From Paraburkholderia polaris (GTDB lineage: Bacteria > Pseudomonadota > Gammaproteobacteria > Burkholderiales > Burkholderiaceae), in assembly GCF_012927345.1 (NCBI RefSeq), contig NZ_JABBGJ010000012.1, positions 1 to 64,000 of the forward strand: DNA of 64,000 nucleotides, given 5' to 3'. The notes under the pieces were generated by a model. The model saw nothing but the letters and a program-made list of their open reading frames with translations, searched no databases and was not told where the DNA came from. The translations under genes and the position numbers were made by a program. Each line of letters begins with the position of its first letter. Within the stretch, counting starts at the first letter, position 1. This document shows positions 16,542 to 26,561 of this stretch, piece after piece.

Positions 16542-19220
16542 TTGGCCTTTCAATCGACTTTTCCCTTCGAAACGTCCGCTGCCCGCGCGGACGCTTCGTC
16601 CTTATTGCGGCTGCTGCCGGCTTACGAAGGACACTGGGACGAGTTACGCGACGCCTCAGGCGCGTTGCGCGAACCGTGGCGGCAATTCTTCGAGCGGCTC
16701 GGCGAAGACGGCATCGCGCGATTGGAGGATCACTACGCTTCGGTCGCGCGGCAGATCCGCGATAACGACATCAGTTACAACGTCTACGCGGATAACGGCG
16801 AGCCGCGGCCGTGGGCGCTCGACCTGCTGCCGTTCCTGATCAGCGAGGCCGAGTGGGCGCATATCGAGCGTGGCGTGACGCAGCGCGCGCATCTGCTCAA
16901 TGCGATCGTCGCCGATATTTATGGGCCGCAGACCTTGCTCGAGCGTGGGCAGTTGCCGCCCGCGCTGGTGTTCGGGCATCCGGGTTATCTGCGCTCCGTG
17001 AAGGGCTTCACGCCGCCTGGCGGGCAATATCTGCAGGTGGTTGCCGTCGATCTGGCGCGTACGCCCGGTGGTCAATGGACCGTCATGGCGCATCGCACCG
17101 AGGCGCCATCCGGCCTCGGTTATGCGCTGGAAAACCGGTTGATCGTGTCGACACTGTTCGCCGATCCGTTCCGCACGATGCATGTGAGCCGCCTCGCACC
17201 GACCTATTCGCAATTGATCGCGACGCTCGCGCAGGCCGCGCAGGTCACGATGGAACACGACAGTTCGGGGGCCGATGGTTCGCCGCATATCGCGTTGCTC
17301 ACGCCCGGACCCTTTAGCGAGACTTACTTCGAGCACGTGTTTCTGGCGCGGTATCTCGGCGTCACGCTGGTCGAAGGCAAGGACCTGACGGTGCGTGACG
17401 ACATGCTGTATTTGAAAACGCTCGCCGGCCTCGAACGTGTGCACGTCGTGTTGCGGCGTCTGGACGATGCTTTCTGCGATCCGGTCGAACTGCGCGCGGA
17501 TTCGAGCATCGGCGTGCCGGGCCTGTTGCAGGTGATGCGCGCGGGCAATGTGATCGTGTCGAATGTGCCGGGTTCGGGCTTTGTCGAATCGCCGGCGCTG
17601 CATGGCTTTCTGCCGGGCATCGCCGAGGTTTTGCTTGACGAAGACCTCGTGCTGCCGAGCGTGGCGACCTGGTGGTGCGGCGAAAAGGCGGCGCGCACGC
17701 ACGCGTTCGCGCGTCTGGATGAGGCGTTCATTGTGCCGACGTGGCCAGTCGCGCCACGCGATGCGCCGCCCGGGATCGAACACGGCAGGCAGCGGCTTTC
17801 GACGTGGCGTGAACGCATCGAAGCGATGCCCGACGCCTATACGATCCAGCAGCCGCAGCGCTTTTCCTGCACGCCGCGTTACGAGGACGGCACCATTGGC
17901 CGCCGTCCGTCGGTGCTGCGCGTCTATGCGATTGCCGACTTCAACGGGGGCTGGCATGTGATGCCAGGCGGCTTCACGCGGATGGCCGCCGAGCGCCAGG
18001 CAACTGTGTCGATGCAGTACGGCGGCAGTAGCGTCGACACATGGGTGCTGTCGAGTCAGCCGACGTCGACCTTCACGCTGCTGCCTTCGCCGATGCAACC
18101 CGCCGACCTCGCGCGCAAGCATCGCACCGTCTCGAGTCGCGCGGCCGAAAATCTGTTCTGGGCCGGACGTTATGGCGAGCGCGCCGAAAACAATGTGCGT
18201 CTATTGCGCCTGATTCTCGGCTCGCTGGAAGGCAACGACGCCGACGCGATGTTCCCGACGCTGGTCGAGCTCGCCATGCATTGCGGTCTCGTGCAATCCG
18301 GCGATATGTTCTCGCCGCACTCGCCGCAGGCATTCGAGCGCGCGCTGGTCGCGAATCTGGGCGAGAACACCGGCGCTGCGAGCATCGGTCAAAACCTCAA
18401 TTGCCAGGCGCGTTCAAACGGCGAAGTGCGCGGGCGCTTGTCGAACGATCACTGGCGTACGATTCTCGCGGCGCGCAACGATTTCCGCGATGCATTACAG
18501 ACCTTGATGCCGGCCGCGGGTTTGAACGGCAACGGCAATGGCAACGGTGGTAGCGGCGGTAATGGTTCATCGCAGGGCAGCGCGAATGGTCGCGGCCGCG
18601 CTGAGCGCAGTGAGCGCTACGACCGTTATGACCGCGTGACGCTGATGAACGCGCTCGAACGCTTGTCGGTACAGTTGTCGGCGATCAGCGGCGCGCAAGG
18701 CGACCGTATGACACGCGACGAAGCGTGGCGCCTGCTATTCGTCGGACGGCATATCGAACGCGTGTCGGCGATGACGTCCCTCCTGCGCGTGGTCGCTGAT
18801 AACGGCCAACTCGCGACACCGGCCGGGTTCGATCTGCTGCTGCAACTGTTCGACAGCACGCTGACGTATCGCTCGCTGTATCCGGGCCGTTTCGAAGTGC
18901 CGGCTTTGCTCGACCTGCTGGTGATCGAGCCGACTAATCCGCGCGGCATCTACGGTGTCTATGAGCGCCTGCGCAAAAAGCTCGACGAGATTGCCGTGGC
19001 TGCGGGCAGCATGCGGCATCGTCCGTTTGCGGAATTGATGCCGCCTGCCGCTTCGTTACCGACGCTCGAATCGCTGTGCGCAGTCGACGAAAATGATTCA
19101 TACGCCGACCTGATTGCGGTGTGCGATCAGATCGGCGGCTATGTCGGCGCGGCGGCGCATGAGATCAGCGCGCGCTATTTCAGTCATGCCAGTACGGTGG
19201 CATCGCAGGTGTGGTCATGA
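16542..19220 (+). CDS. Circularly permuted ATP-grasp fused to alpha-E domain
   Basis: This 892-residue protein has an N-terminal half (about 40-490) that is the circularly permuted ATP-grasp (DUF404/DUF407), a carboxylate-amine ligase type (YNVYADNGEPRPWALDLLP, later HGFLPGIAEVLLDEDLVLPSVATWWCG). The C-terminal half (about 515-885) is the all-helical alpha-E (DUF403) domain, starting RAAENLFWAGRYGERAENNVRLLRL in part. Many bacteria encode these as separate proteins; here they are fused. A Gly/Asn/Ser repeat insertion (NGNGNGNGGSGGNGSS) splits the alpha-E domain around residues 665-690. The start TTG 16542 has no strong ribosome site but no better codon is available. It ends in an ATGA overlap with the next transglutaminase, so translation is coupled. 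Confidence 0.9.
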   Translation: MAFQSTFPFETSAARADASSLLRLLPAYEGHWDELRDASGALREPWRQFFERLGEDGIARLEDHYASVARQIRDNDISYNVYADNGEPRPWALDLLPFLISEAEWAHIERGVTQRAHLLNAIVADIYGPQTLLERGQLPPALVFGHPGYLRSVKGFTPPGGQYLQVVAVDLARTPGGQWTVMAHRTEAPSGLGYALENRLIVSTLFADPFRTMHVSRLAPTYSQLIATLAQAAQVTMEHDSSGADGSPHIALLTPGPFSETYFEHVFLARYLGVTLVEGKDLTVRDDMLYLKTLAGLERVHVVLRRLDDAFCDPVELRADSSIGVPGLLQVMRAGNVIVSNVPGSGFVESPALHGFLPGIAEVLLDEDLVLPSVATWWCGEKAARTHAFARLDEAFIVPTWPVAPRDAPPGIEHGRQRLSTWRERIEAMPDAYTIQQPQRFSCTPRYEDGTIGRRPSVLRVYAIADFNGGWHVMPGGFTRMAAERQATVSMQYGGSSVDTWVLSSQPTSTFTLLPSPMQPADLARKHRTVSSRAAENLFWAGRYGERAENNVRLLRLILGSLEGNDADAMFPTLVELAMHCGLVQSGDMFSPHSPQAFERALVANLGENTGAASIGQNLNCQARSNGEVRGRLSNDHWRTILAARNDFRDALQTLMPAAGLNGNGNGNGGSGGNGSSQGSANGRGRAERSERYDRYDRVTLMNALERLSVQLSAISGAQGDRMTRDEAWRLLFVGRHIERVSAMTSLLRVVADNGQLATPAGFDLLLQLFDSTLTYRSLYPGRFEVPALLDLLVIEPTNPRGIYGVYERLRKKLDEIAVAAGSMRHRPFAELMPPAASLPTLESLCAVDENDSYADLIAVCDQIGGYVGAAAHEISARYFSHASTVASQVWS

Positions 19221-20107
19221 AGAACGCGCCGACCGTGTTGTCCGTCTCACATCGCACGACGTACCACTACTCCACGTATGTGGAGACCGCCCAGCATCTC
19301 GCGACGATCCGGCCGATCGCCTGTGCGTGGCAGCGTGTGGTCTCGCACAGCGAAAAGATCGAACCGGAGCCGTCGTATCAGACTAGCCGGATGGATGCAT
19401 TCGGCAACGACGTGCTGTATTTCGCGTTGGACGCACCGCACGAGCGCTTGCAACTCGTTAGTGAAACCACGGTGGCGCTCATGCCGCGCTGGACCGACCT
19501 CGACCCCGATGAGACGCCTGAATGGGAAGACGTGGCGGATGCGTTGCGTTTTTGGGTCGGCGGCGAGTTCCGGCCCGAGGTGGAATTCTGCTTTGCGTCG
19601 CCGAACATCGTGCCGCGGCCCTCGCTGCGCGCTTATGCGTTGCCGAGCTTTCCTCCCGGCATGCCGATCGTGGCGGGGGCGATCGATCTGATGCACCGGA
19701 TTCACGAAGACTTCGCCTACAAACCTTCGGCGACGATGTTCGACACGCCCGCCGAGCGCGCTTTCGAATTGAAGAGCGGGGTCTGCCAGGACTTCGCGCA
19801 GGTGATGATCGGCTGTTTGCGCTCGCTGGGGTTGCCGGCGCGCTACGTGAGCGGTTATCTGCGCAACGATCCGCCGCCTGGGCAGCCACGTTTGATCGGT
19901 GCTGATGCATCGCATGCGTGGGTGTCCGTCTATTGCCCGCAGAGTGGCTGGATCGATCTCGACCCCACCAATGACGTGCTCGCGGATATGGACCACGTGA
20001 CGCTCGCGATCGGCCGTGATTACAGCGACGTGTCCTTGCTGCGCGGGATGATTCTGGGGGGCGGGGCGCATCGGGTGGAAGTGGGTGTGACGGTGCTCGC
20101 GCTTTAA
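19217..20107 (+). CDS. Transglutaminase-like cysteine peptidase
   Basis: A 296-residue protein with a bacterial transglutaminase N-terminal domain (SVSHRTTYHYSTYVETAQHL) and a transglutaminase-like core with the triad Cys190 (SGVCQDFAQVM), His233 (ASHAWVSVY) and Asp249 (IDLDPTND). Stand-alone members of this kind beside ATP-grasp/alpha-E proteins are thought to act as peptidases or amidases on the product made by the ligases. ATG 19217 overlaps the stop of the preceding gene (ATGA); a GTG six bases earlier is less likely. It is the last gene of the three-gene operon. No signal peptide, so cytosolic. Confidence 0.92.
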   Translation: MKNAPTVLSVSHRTTYHYSTYVETAQHLATIRPIACAWQRVVSHSEKIEPEPSYQTSRMDAFGNDVLYFALDAPHERLQLVSETTVALMPRWTDLDPDETPEWEDVADALRFWVGGEFRPEVEFCFASPNIVPRPSLRAYALPSFPPGMPIVAGAIDLMHRIHEDFAYKPSATMFDTPAERAFELKSGVCQDFAQVMIGCLRSLGLPARYVSGYLRNDPPPGQPRLIGADASHAWVSVYCPQSGWIDLDPTNDVLADMDHVTLAIGRDYSDVSLLRGMILGGGAHRVEVGVTVLAL

Positions 20108-20270
20108 CCCCGCCGATTTTCCCGTTTTACCCCCTTCAACAAGCCGCTTTCTGGTTAGACGAATTCGCTCGACGTACCAAGCGTCTGCCGCGGCACGCCT
20201 TTTATCCCGCTTTTGGGGAAAACCCTCTCCATTCATTCCCATTCGCCGGGAATCCATTTTTTGAAATCCG

Positions 20271-20288
20271 AGAATGTTCTGGCATTCT
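20271..20288. promoter_or_regulatory. Inverted repeat upstream of the IclR gene
   Basis: AGAATG-TTCTGG-CATTCT, a perfect 6-base inverted repeat 33 bases before the GTG start at 20321; a candidate autoregulatory operator. Confidence 0.4.
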
Positions 20289-20320
20289 GATTCCGTTATT
20301 CATTGTGGGTAGTTTTCATC

Positions 20321-21070
20321 GTGAACGCGGAACAGAGTGTGACAGGGGCTGAACGGGTGCTGCTGGTGCTGGCGGCACTCGCCAGTCATGGCAAGGCCAT
20401 GTCGGTCAAGGACCTGCTCGCCGTCACCGGTCTCGCGCAAAGCACCTTGTACCGGCAGATCGCCTTGCTCAAGCGTTGGGGTTTCGTCGCGGAAAATGCC
20501 GGCCATTACGCACCGGGTCCGATCAGTCTGCAACTTGCGCTTGGTTTCGACGTGAATTCGCTGCTCGTCGAAGCGAGTCGCAGTGAAATGCAGCAACTGG
20601 CGCGCGCGTCGCAGGAAAGCATCGGGCTGGTGGTTGCGGTCAAGCATCAGGTGATGTGCCTGGAAATGGTCGACAGCCAGCACTCATTGCGCTGCTCGTT
20701 CGAAAAAGGGCGCGCCGTGCCGCTGAAAGCCGGTGCTTCGGCGAAATCGCTGCTGGCATTCATGGCCGACAAGGCGCGCACCGAAGTGCTCGATAGCGTG
20801 TTCGACAACGACCCGGTCGGCCGTGCCGCGATCGAAGCCGAACTCGAACAGATTCGCGCTCAGGGCTATGCCGTCAGCGACAGCGAAGTCGATCCGGGCG
20901 TGTGGGGTGTGAGCGCCCCGATCTTTCATCGTAGCGTGCGCGGCGCCGGGAGCAGCGCGTCGATCACGCTGATGGCGCCGTCCACGCGCGCCATCGGCCG
21001 CGAAAGCCAATTCATCGACGGGACGCTACGCACGGCCCGCGCTATTTCCGAGCATATGCAAACCGATTGA
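20321..21070 (+). CDS. IclR-family transcriptional regulator
   Basis: A 249-residue regulator. An N-terminal winged helix (GAERVLLVLAALASHGKAM, recognition segment TGLAQSTLYRQIALLKRWGFV) is followed by the IclR effector-binding domain (LARASQESIGLVVAVKHQVMCLEMVDS, KAGASAKSLLAF, AQGYAVSDSEVDPGVWGVSAP). GTG 20321 gives the usual short N-terminus; a TTG further upstream is possible. It precedes and faces the same way as the ABC transporter/hutG genes, 82 bases ahead, so it probably controls them in response to histidine-type compounds; this ligand is inferred from context only. Confidence 0.88.
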   Translation: MNAEQSVTGAERVLLVLAALASHGKAMSVKDLLAVTGLAQSTLYRQIALLKRWGFVAENAGHYAPGPISLQLALGFDVNSLLVEASRSEMQQLARASQESIGLVVAVKHQVMCLEMVDSQHSLRCSFEKGRAVPLKAGASAKSLLAFMADKARTEVLDSVFDNDPVGRAAIEAELEQIRAQGYAVSDSEVDPGVWGVSAPIFHRSVRGAGSSASITLMAPSTRAIGRESQFIDGTLRTARAISEHMQTD

Positions 21071-21107
21071 TCGGGCAAGGCCGCTCGCGGCCGCATTCGA
21101 TCTGGAT

Positions 21108-21134
21108 ACTGAACGAACTGAACGAACTGAACGA
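21108..21134. repeat. Nonamer tandem repeat, 3 units
   Basis: Three perfect copies of ACTGAACGA immediately upstream of the ribosome site (AAGGAGC, 21140-21146) of the binding-protein gene, inside its untranslated leader. Confidence 0.9.
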
Positions 21135-21152
21135 ATCACAAGGAGCCCTCCC

Positions 21153-21908
21153 ATGAAACTGAATCGACTGTTGTCCCTCGCATGTGTCACGTTTGCGGTG
21201 ACGTTTGCCGGCTTTTCCGGTGCGGCGTCCGCACAAACGCCGGATGTGCTGAACGTGGCCACCGACGCGACTTTCCCGCCGATGGAATTCACCGAAAACG
21301 GCGCACGCGCCGGCTTCGACGTCGACATGATGAATGCGCTCGCGAAAGCCATGGGCAAACGCGTGCAATGGACCGATATCGACTTCAAAGGCTTGGTGCC
21401 GGGCTTGATCGCGCATCGTTTTGACGCGGCGATTTCCGGCATCTATATCACGGACGAACGCGCGAAAGTGATCGACTTCACCGACTCGTATTACGCGGGC
21501 GGCCTCGTCGTACTGGTGAAAGACGGTTCGCCGATCAAATCCGTGGCCGACCTGAACGGCAAGAAAGTCTCGGTCCAGGTGGGCACGAAGTCGGTCAATT
21601 TCCTGCGTGACAACTTCCCGCAAATCAACCGCGTCGAAGTCGAGAAGAATCAGGAAATGTTCGACCTGGTGGGTATCGGCCGCGCCGATGCCGCGGTGAC
21701 CGGTAAGCCCGCTGCCTATCAGTTTGCGAAGACGCGCGGCGGCTTCCACGTGCTCGAGAAGCCGCTGACGACCGAAGCCTACGGCATCGCTGTGCGCAAG
21801 GACGAACCGCAACTGAAGGCCGCATTCAACACAGCGCTGGCGAAGATCAAGGCGGACGGCACGTACGCGGCGATCGTCAAGAAGTGGTTCGGCGCCACCG
21901 CGCAATAA
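21153..21908 (+). CDS. Polar amino-acid ABC transporter, periplasmic binding protein
   Basis: A 251-residue member of the family 3 solute-binding proteins (HisJ/ArtJ/GlnH type). The signal peptide is cleaved near ASAQ; the mature domain starts NVATDATFPPMEFTENG and has the signature GFDVDMMNALAKAMGK and the ligand-loop segment DAAISGIYITDERAKVIDF. It should bind histidine or another polar amino acid; the specificity cannot be read directly. ATG 21153 follows AAGGAGC. First gene of a transporter operon ending with hutG. Confidence 0.92.
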   Translation: MKLNRLLSLACVTFAVTFAGFSGAASAQTPDVLNVATDATFPPMEFTENGARAGFDVDMMNALAKAMGKRVQWTDIDFKGLVPGLIAHRFDAAISGIYITDERAKVIDFTDSYYAGGLVVLVKDGSPIKSVADLNGKKVSVQVGTKSVNFLRDNFPQINRVEVEKNQEMFDLVGIGRADAAVTGKPAAYQFAKTRGGFHVLEKPLTTEAYGIAVRKDEPQLKAAFNTALAKIKADGTYAAIVKKWFGATAQ

Positions 21909-21925
21909 CTGGCTGAGCAGAGACA

Positions 21926-22594
21926 ATGGAACTCGATTTTTCACCGGTGATTGCCGGTTTTCCGGACATCATGCATGGCGCGTTGGTGACGGTCGAAGTG
22001 ACCGCCGCGTCGCTCGCGCTGAGTTGCGTGCTGGGCTTGCTGATCGGTATCGGCCGGCTCACGCCGAAGCGGCGCATCGTGTATGGCTTGTGTACCGCGT
22101 ACCTCACGTTCTTCCGCGGCACGCCGTTGCTCGTGCAACTTTTCCTGCTGTTCTTCGGGTTGCCGCAATTCGGCATTCTGTTGCCGGCTTTCGTGTGCGG
22201 GATGCTTGGGCTCGGCCTGTATTCCGCGGCCTACGTATCGGAGATCGTGCGCGGGGCGATTCAATCGGTGGATCGCGGGCAGATGGAAGCGGCGCGTTCG
22301 ATCGGCATGTCGTCGGGTCAGGCGATGCGCGCGATCATTCTGCCGCAGGCGATCGTGCGGATGATCCCGCCGCTTGGCAACGAGTTCATCGCGTTGATCA
22401 AGAACTCGGCGCTGGTGTCGTTGCTGACGATCGATGATCTGATGCACGAAGGTCAGAAGATTATCAGCGTGTCGTACCGTTCGCTGGAAGTGTATCTGGC
22501 TATCGCGCTGGTGTATCTGGTGTTGACGCAGGTGACCAATTACGCGCTGCATCGTGTGGAGCGCCACTTGCGTGCAGGAGGGATGGTGCAATGA
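21926..22594 (+). CDS. Polar amino-acid ABC transporter, permease
   Basis: A 222-residue inner-membrane permease of the HisQ/GlnP type with about five helices. The coupling-helix EAA motif is visible in [22 protein letters not shown], and [16 protein letters not shown] is the typical N-terminal family segment. Only one permease gene is present, so the transporter is probably a homodimer in the membrane. Start ATG 21926; the stop overlaps the ATPase start (ATGA). Confidence 0.93.
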   Translation: MELDFSPVIAGFPDIMHGALVTVEVTAASLALSCVLGLLIGIGRLTPKRRIVYGLCTAYLTFFRGTPLLVQLFLLFFGLPQFGILLPAFVCGMLGLGLYSAAYVSEIVRGAIQSVDRGQMEAARSIGMSSGQAMRAIILPQAIVRMIPPLGNEFIALIKNSALVSLLTIDDLMHEGQKIISVSYRSLEVYLAIALVYLVLTQVTNYALHRVERHLRAGGMVQ

Positions 22595-23367
22595 ATACCG
22601 TAGCCAAAGTGGATGAACCTATCGTCAGCATTCGTGGGCTGACCAAATCGTTCGGTTCGCATACCGTGCTTAACGGTATCGACTTCGATATCCAGCCACA
22701 GCAGGTGGTGGTCGTGATCGGACCGAGCGGCTCCGGGAAAAGTACTTTCCTGCGTTGCTGCAACGGGCTTGAACAGGCTGAAGGCGGCACGATCGATATC
22801 TGCGGGCATCGGTTGGTGGATCAGGGGGCGATGCTCAAGGAGCGCTCGCTGAATGCGCTGCGCACTGAAGTGGGCATGGTGTTTCAGTCGTTTAATCTGT
22901 TTCCGCATCTGTCGGTGCTGCATAACATCACGGTCGGTCCGCGGATGTTGCGCGGCGCCAGTAAGGCCGAAGCCGAAGCGGCGGCCATCGCGTTGCTGGA
23001 AAAAGTCGGGCTCGCCCATAAGGCGCATGGGATGCCGGCGAGTTTGTCGGGCGGTCAGAAGCAACGCGTTGCCATTGCTCGCGCGTTGGCGATGCAACCG
23101 CGCGTGATGTTGTTCGACGAGCCCACTTCTGCGCTCGATCCCGAACTGGTCGGCGAAGTGCTGCAAGTGATGAAACTGCTCGCGAGCGAGGGCATGACGA
23201 TGGTCGTCGTCACGCACGAAATGGGTTTCGCGAAGGAAGTCGCCGACGTGGTGGTGGTGATGGACGGCGGCGTGATCGTCGAGGCCGGACCGCCAGCCGA
23301 GATTTTCTCGGCACCGTCGCAGCCGCGCACGCGGGCCTTCCTGCAGGCGGTGTTGTCGCGCGCATGA
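22591..23367 (+). CDS. Polar amino-acid ABC transporter, ATP-binding protein
   Basis: A 258-residue ATPase of the HisP/GlnQ type: Walker [10 protein letters not shown]-loop [17 protein letters not shown], signature [15 protein letters not shown], Walker [15 protein letters not shown] and switch His in [20 protein letters not shown]. It powers uptake by the permease upstream. Start ATG 22591 overlaps the permease stop; its own stop overlaps hutG (ATGA), so the four genes are one coupled operon. Confidence 0.95.
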   Translation: MNTVAKVDEPIVSIRGLTKSFGSHTVLNGIDFDIQPQQVVVVIGPSGSGKSTFLRCCNGLEQAEGGTIDICGHRLVDQGAMLKERSLNALRTEVGMVFQSFNLFPHLSVLHNITVGPRMLRGASKAEAEAAAIALLEKVGLAHKAHGMPASLSGGQKQRVAIARALAMQPRVMLFDEPTSALDPELVGEVLQVMKLLASEGMTMVVVTHEMGFAKEVADVVVVMDGGVIVEAGPPAEIFSAPSQPRTRAFLQAVLSRA

Positions 23368-24446
23368 GAGTTCCATTCGATGACAAGGTGTGGAGCGGCC
23401 GTTCTGACGATGGTGAACCCGGCGATACCCGGCGTGTTTTCAATCAGGTAGTGCCGTTCGGCGGCGCGCTGCAGCCTGAGGATGGTGTTCGTGGCGCGCC
23501 GTGCTCTGAAAGCGACGCGCCGGTGATCATCGGCTTTGGTTCCGACGAAGGCGTGCGGCGCAATCAAGGGCGTATCGGCGCGGCACATGCGCCGAAAGAG
23601 CTGCGTCGAGCGCTGGCCGGTCTGCCGGCGAAAACGTCGATGGCGGTATTTGCCGATGCGGGCGATGTCGTGTGCGACGACGGCGACCTCGAAGGCGCGC
23701 AGGCGGAACTCGCGAGCGTGGTGAGCGATGTGCTCGCGAGCGGCGGCCGGCCATTGGTGTTTGGCGGCGGTCATGAGGTTGCGTGGGGGACGTATAGCGG
23801 TTTGCGCTTGCATCAGGATCGCGTGGTGGGGGCCGCGGGCATGGATGCGGGTGCCGCGATCACGTCGGCAACTTCAACGGCTGCGGCAGCGGATGTTGGT
23901 GCAAGTGCGAGTTCGACAGTCACGTCGACAACTGCAACCCGCAAGCTGCTCATCATCAACTTCGACGCCCACTTCGATCTGCGCCAGAAGCGGCCCGCTA
24001 ATTCGGGCACGCCGTTCGATCAGATCGCGAGCGATTGCGCCGAACGAGGTGTGCCGTTCAACTACACCTGCTTTGGTATCAGCGATCTGGGCAACACCGC
24101 TTCGCTGTTCGCGCATGCAGAGGAGCTCGGCGTGCGCTACCTGCTCGACATCGACATGCAGGAATCGCAATTGCCGCAGCGTCTGGACGATCTCCAGCAG
24201 TTGCTGGATTCAACCGACGACGTGTACTTGACCATCGATCTCGACGTGCTCCCGGCCGCCACCGCGCCGGGTGTGTCGGCGCCTGCTGCGTTGGGCGTGC
24301 CCTTGTCGGTAGTCGAAGCGATGGTGCAGCGCGTGCGTGCATCGGGCAAGCTGCGCGCGGCGGATATTGCGGAGTACAACCCGTCGCTTGATCAGGACAA
24401 GCGCACGGCGAGGGTGGCCGCGAGGCTGGCGTATCGGTTGCTCTGA
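23364..24446 (+). CDS. hutG: Formimidoylglutamase (arginase/ureohydrolase family)
   Basis: A 360-residue ureohydrolase; HutG-type enzymes split N-formimidoyl-L-glutamate to glutamate and formamide, the last step of one histidine degradation route. Manganese-binding motifs are [25 protein letters not shown] and [23 protein letters not shown] is characteristic of HutG rather than of arginase or agmatinase. An Ala/Ser/Thr low-complexity insertion of about 35 residues (around 153-190) interrupts the domain just before the second metal motif, probably a surface loop. The start overlaps the ATPase stop. Position after an amino-acid importer suggests linked uptake and breakdown of histidine. No other hut genes are in the window. 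Confidence 0.87.
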   Translation: MRVPFDDKVWSGRSDDGEPGDTRRVFNQVVPFGGALQPEDGVRGAPCSESDAPVIIGFGSDEGVRRNQGRIGAAHAPKELRRALAGLPAKTSMAVFADAGDVVCDDGDLEGAQAELASVVSDVLASGGRPLVFGGGHEVAWGTYSGLRLHQDRVVGAAGMDAGAAITSATSTAAAADVGASASSTVTSTTATRKLLIINFDAHFDLRQKRPANSGTPFDQIASDCAERGVPFNYTCFGISDLGNTASLFAHAEELGVRYLLDIDMQESQLPQRLDDLQQLLDSTDDVYLTIDLDVLPAATAPGVSAPAALGVPLSVVEAMVQRVRASGKLRAADIAEYNPSLDQDKRTARVAARLAYRLL

Positions 24447-24489
24447 GTGTTGCTGATCGCGCTGCACTGCATCGCGCAGGCAGCACAAA

Positions 24490-24525
24490 AAAATGGCTCG
24501 CCGGGTTATTCCGGCGAGCCATTTT
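24490..24525 (+). terminator. Rho-independent terminator after hutG
   Basis: A perfect 15-base stem (24490-24504 with 24511-24525, core ATGGCTCGCCGG) with a 6-base loop, ending in TTTTCT. Confidence 0.9.
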
Positions 24526-24755
24526 CTATTTCAGCTGCGCGTTCACGTTGTACGGTTCTTTGTTTTCCTGGACATGTCCTGCGCCGGGTTCTGCGCCTAC
24601 CTCGGCTACTTTATATCCTTGAAGCACTCGATAGGACGAGTCTTATTTGATAGAAATTGTTGCATAGTTGCATCCAATGACAACTATTGACGAATCTTTA
24701 ATCGTTTTCCGATATTTTTGCGGCTTATTTTTTATCCGTAATCAAAGCAAAAAGA

Positions 24756-26520
24756 ATGAATCGGAAGACGCACAGGCTGGTTTACAGCCGACTGAGAGGA
24801 ATGCTGATTGCCGTCGAGGAAACCGCTGCGGCAACGGGAAAGGAGACCGGCCAGACCACGGTTTGCAACGGCGATAATTCGGCCAGCCACCCAGCGCTAT
24901 TCGCACTGCGGCAGATCGCGTTCGCCGCACTTGCGCTAGTCGGTGCGTTCCCCTCATGGTCACGCGCACAGATTGTTCCGGGTGGCGCGCATGCGCCGTC
25001 TGTCGTCCAGACACAGAACGGTTTGCCGCAAGTGAACATCAACCGGCCATCCGGCGCTGGCGTCTCGATGAACACGTACGGCCAGTTCGATGTGCAGAAC
25101 AAAGGCGCCATACTGAACAACTCGCCGACGATCGTGCAGACCCAGCAGGCGGGCATGATTAACGGCAACCCGAACTTCGGCCCCGGTCAGTCTGCGCGAG
25201 TCATCGTCAACCAGGTCAACAGCAGCGCGGCAAGCCAGATCAACGGCCATCTTGAAGTCGCGGGCCAGCGGGCCGAGGTAGTGATTGCGAACGGTTCGGG
25301 CATCAGCGTGAACGGTGGCGGCTTCATCAACACCTCACGCGCGATCCTGACGACGGGCACGCCGAACTTCGCACCGGATGGCTCGCTCTCGGGCTTCAAC
25401 GTGACGGGTGGCAACATCAGCATCCAGGGTGCGGGGCTGAATGCGGGCGATACCGATCAGGTTGACCTGCTCTCACGTGCGGTACAGGCGAACGCCGCGA
25501 TCTATGCGAAGAACCTGAATGTCGTGGCGGGTGCGAACAGCATCAATCACGACTCGCTCAATGCGACGCCCATTGCAGGTGACGGTCCGGCGCCCGGGGT
25601 CTCCATCGACGTAAGCCAGCTCGGTGGCATGTATGCGAACCGTATCGTTCTGGTTGGCACGGAGAACGGTGTAGGTGTCTCCACCAAAGGTGTGCTGGCC
25701 GCGCAGTCAGGCGACCTGACGCTGACCACGCAGGGCAAGCTGGTGCTCGCCGGACAGACCAATGCGAGTGGAAACCTCGACCTGTCCGCGCGTGACGGCA
25801 TCGATAGCAGCGGGACGACCTACGCGCAGCAGAACGTCACGGTGGGCACGTCGGGCGCGCTTGCGAACAGCGGCGTGCTCGCGGCGCAGCACAACACGAC
25901 GGTCAATGCTGCCAGCATCGCATCGACGGGCACGCTTGGCGCAGGCGTGAACAGTGACGGCAGCCTGGCACAGACCGGAGAACATCGCGACCTCGCAGGA
26001 GACGCAGAGCACATCGAGCTACTACCAGAAACACGAGTCTGGCCTCGGCACGGGCGGGGGGATCGGCATTTCGGTGGGCAGCAAGACGCAGACCGACACG
26101 GCCAGTACCACGCAGGTAACGAACACCGGCAGCACGGTCGGGTCGCTCGATGGCAGTCTGAACATCACCGCAGGCAAGGACCTGCATGTAACGGGTAGTG
26201 ATCTGGTCGCCGCACAGAATGTCACGGGCACCGGGGCGAATGTCACGATTGATTCTGCCGTCGATACGATGCACCACGACGAGACGCACGAGGTCAAACA
26301 GAGCGGCTTTACCCTTGCGATCAAGGCCCCGGTGATTGACGCGGTGTCCAACACCGTAAACCAGGCACATGCGGCGAGCCACAGCCAGGATGATCGCGCG
26401 GCAACGCTCCATGGCATGGCAGCAGCGAGTGGCGCGTACGATTCCTACGGTGCGGCCAGGACGGCGTTGGGCGAGCTTGCCGACGGCAAGAAGCCGGAAG
26501 GGAAGATCGAACTCAGCTAA
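24756..26520 (+). pseudogene. bcpA: CDI adhesin gene (bcpA/cdiA-like), internally deleted and frameshifted
   Basis: The start is a two-partner secretion exoprotein: an extended signal peptide (MNRKTHRLVYSRLRGMLIAV..., cleavage near SRAQ) and the TPS secretion domain (VNINRPSGAGVSMNTYGQFDV, later GGFINTSRAILTTG). The frame is sound to about 25975 (DGSLAQTG), where the protein continues in another frame as IATSQETQSTSSYYQKHESG, a hemagglutinin-repeat block from much later in such proteins, up to TAA 26518-26520 after KPEGKIELS. Complete BcpA proteins are about 3000 residues; here most of the fibre is gone and no path joins the parts. The first frame ends in out-of-frame sequence at 26198. The secretion domain might still be made but no functional fibre. 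Confidence 0.88.
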
Positions 26521-26561
26521 CGGGACCGTTTACCAAGTTCGACAAGAGCGACGCGGACTTT

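Noticed and set aside
24756..26198. Taking the first bcpA frame as an intact 480-residue adhesin
   Set aside because: After about residue 406 the frame turns into Arg/His-rich nonsense while the true hemagglutinin sequence continues in another frame.
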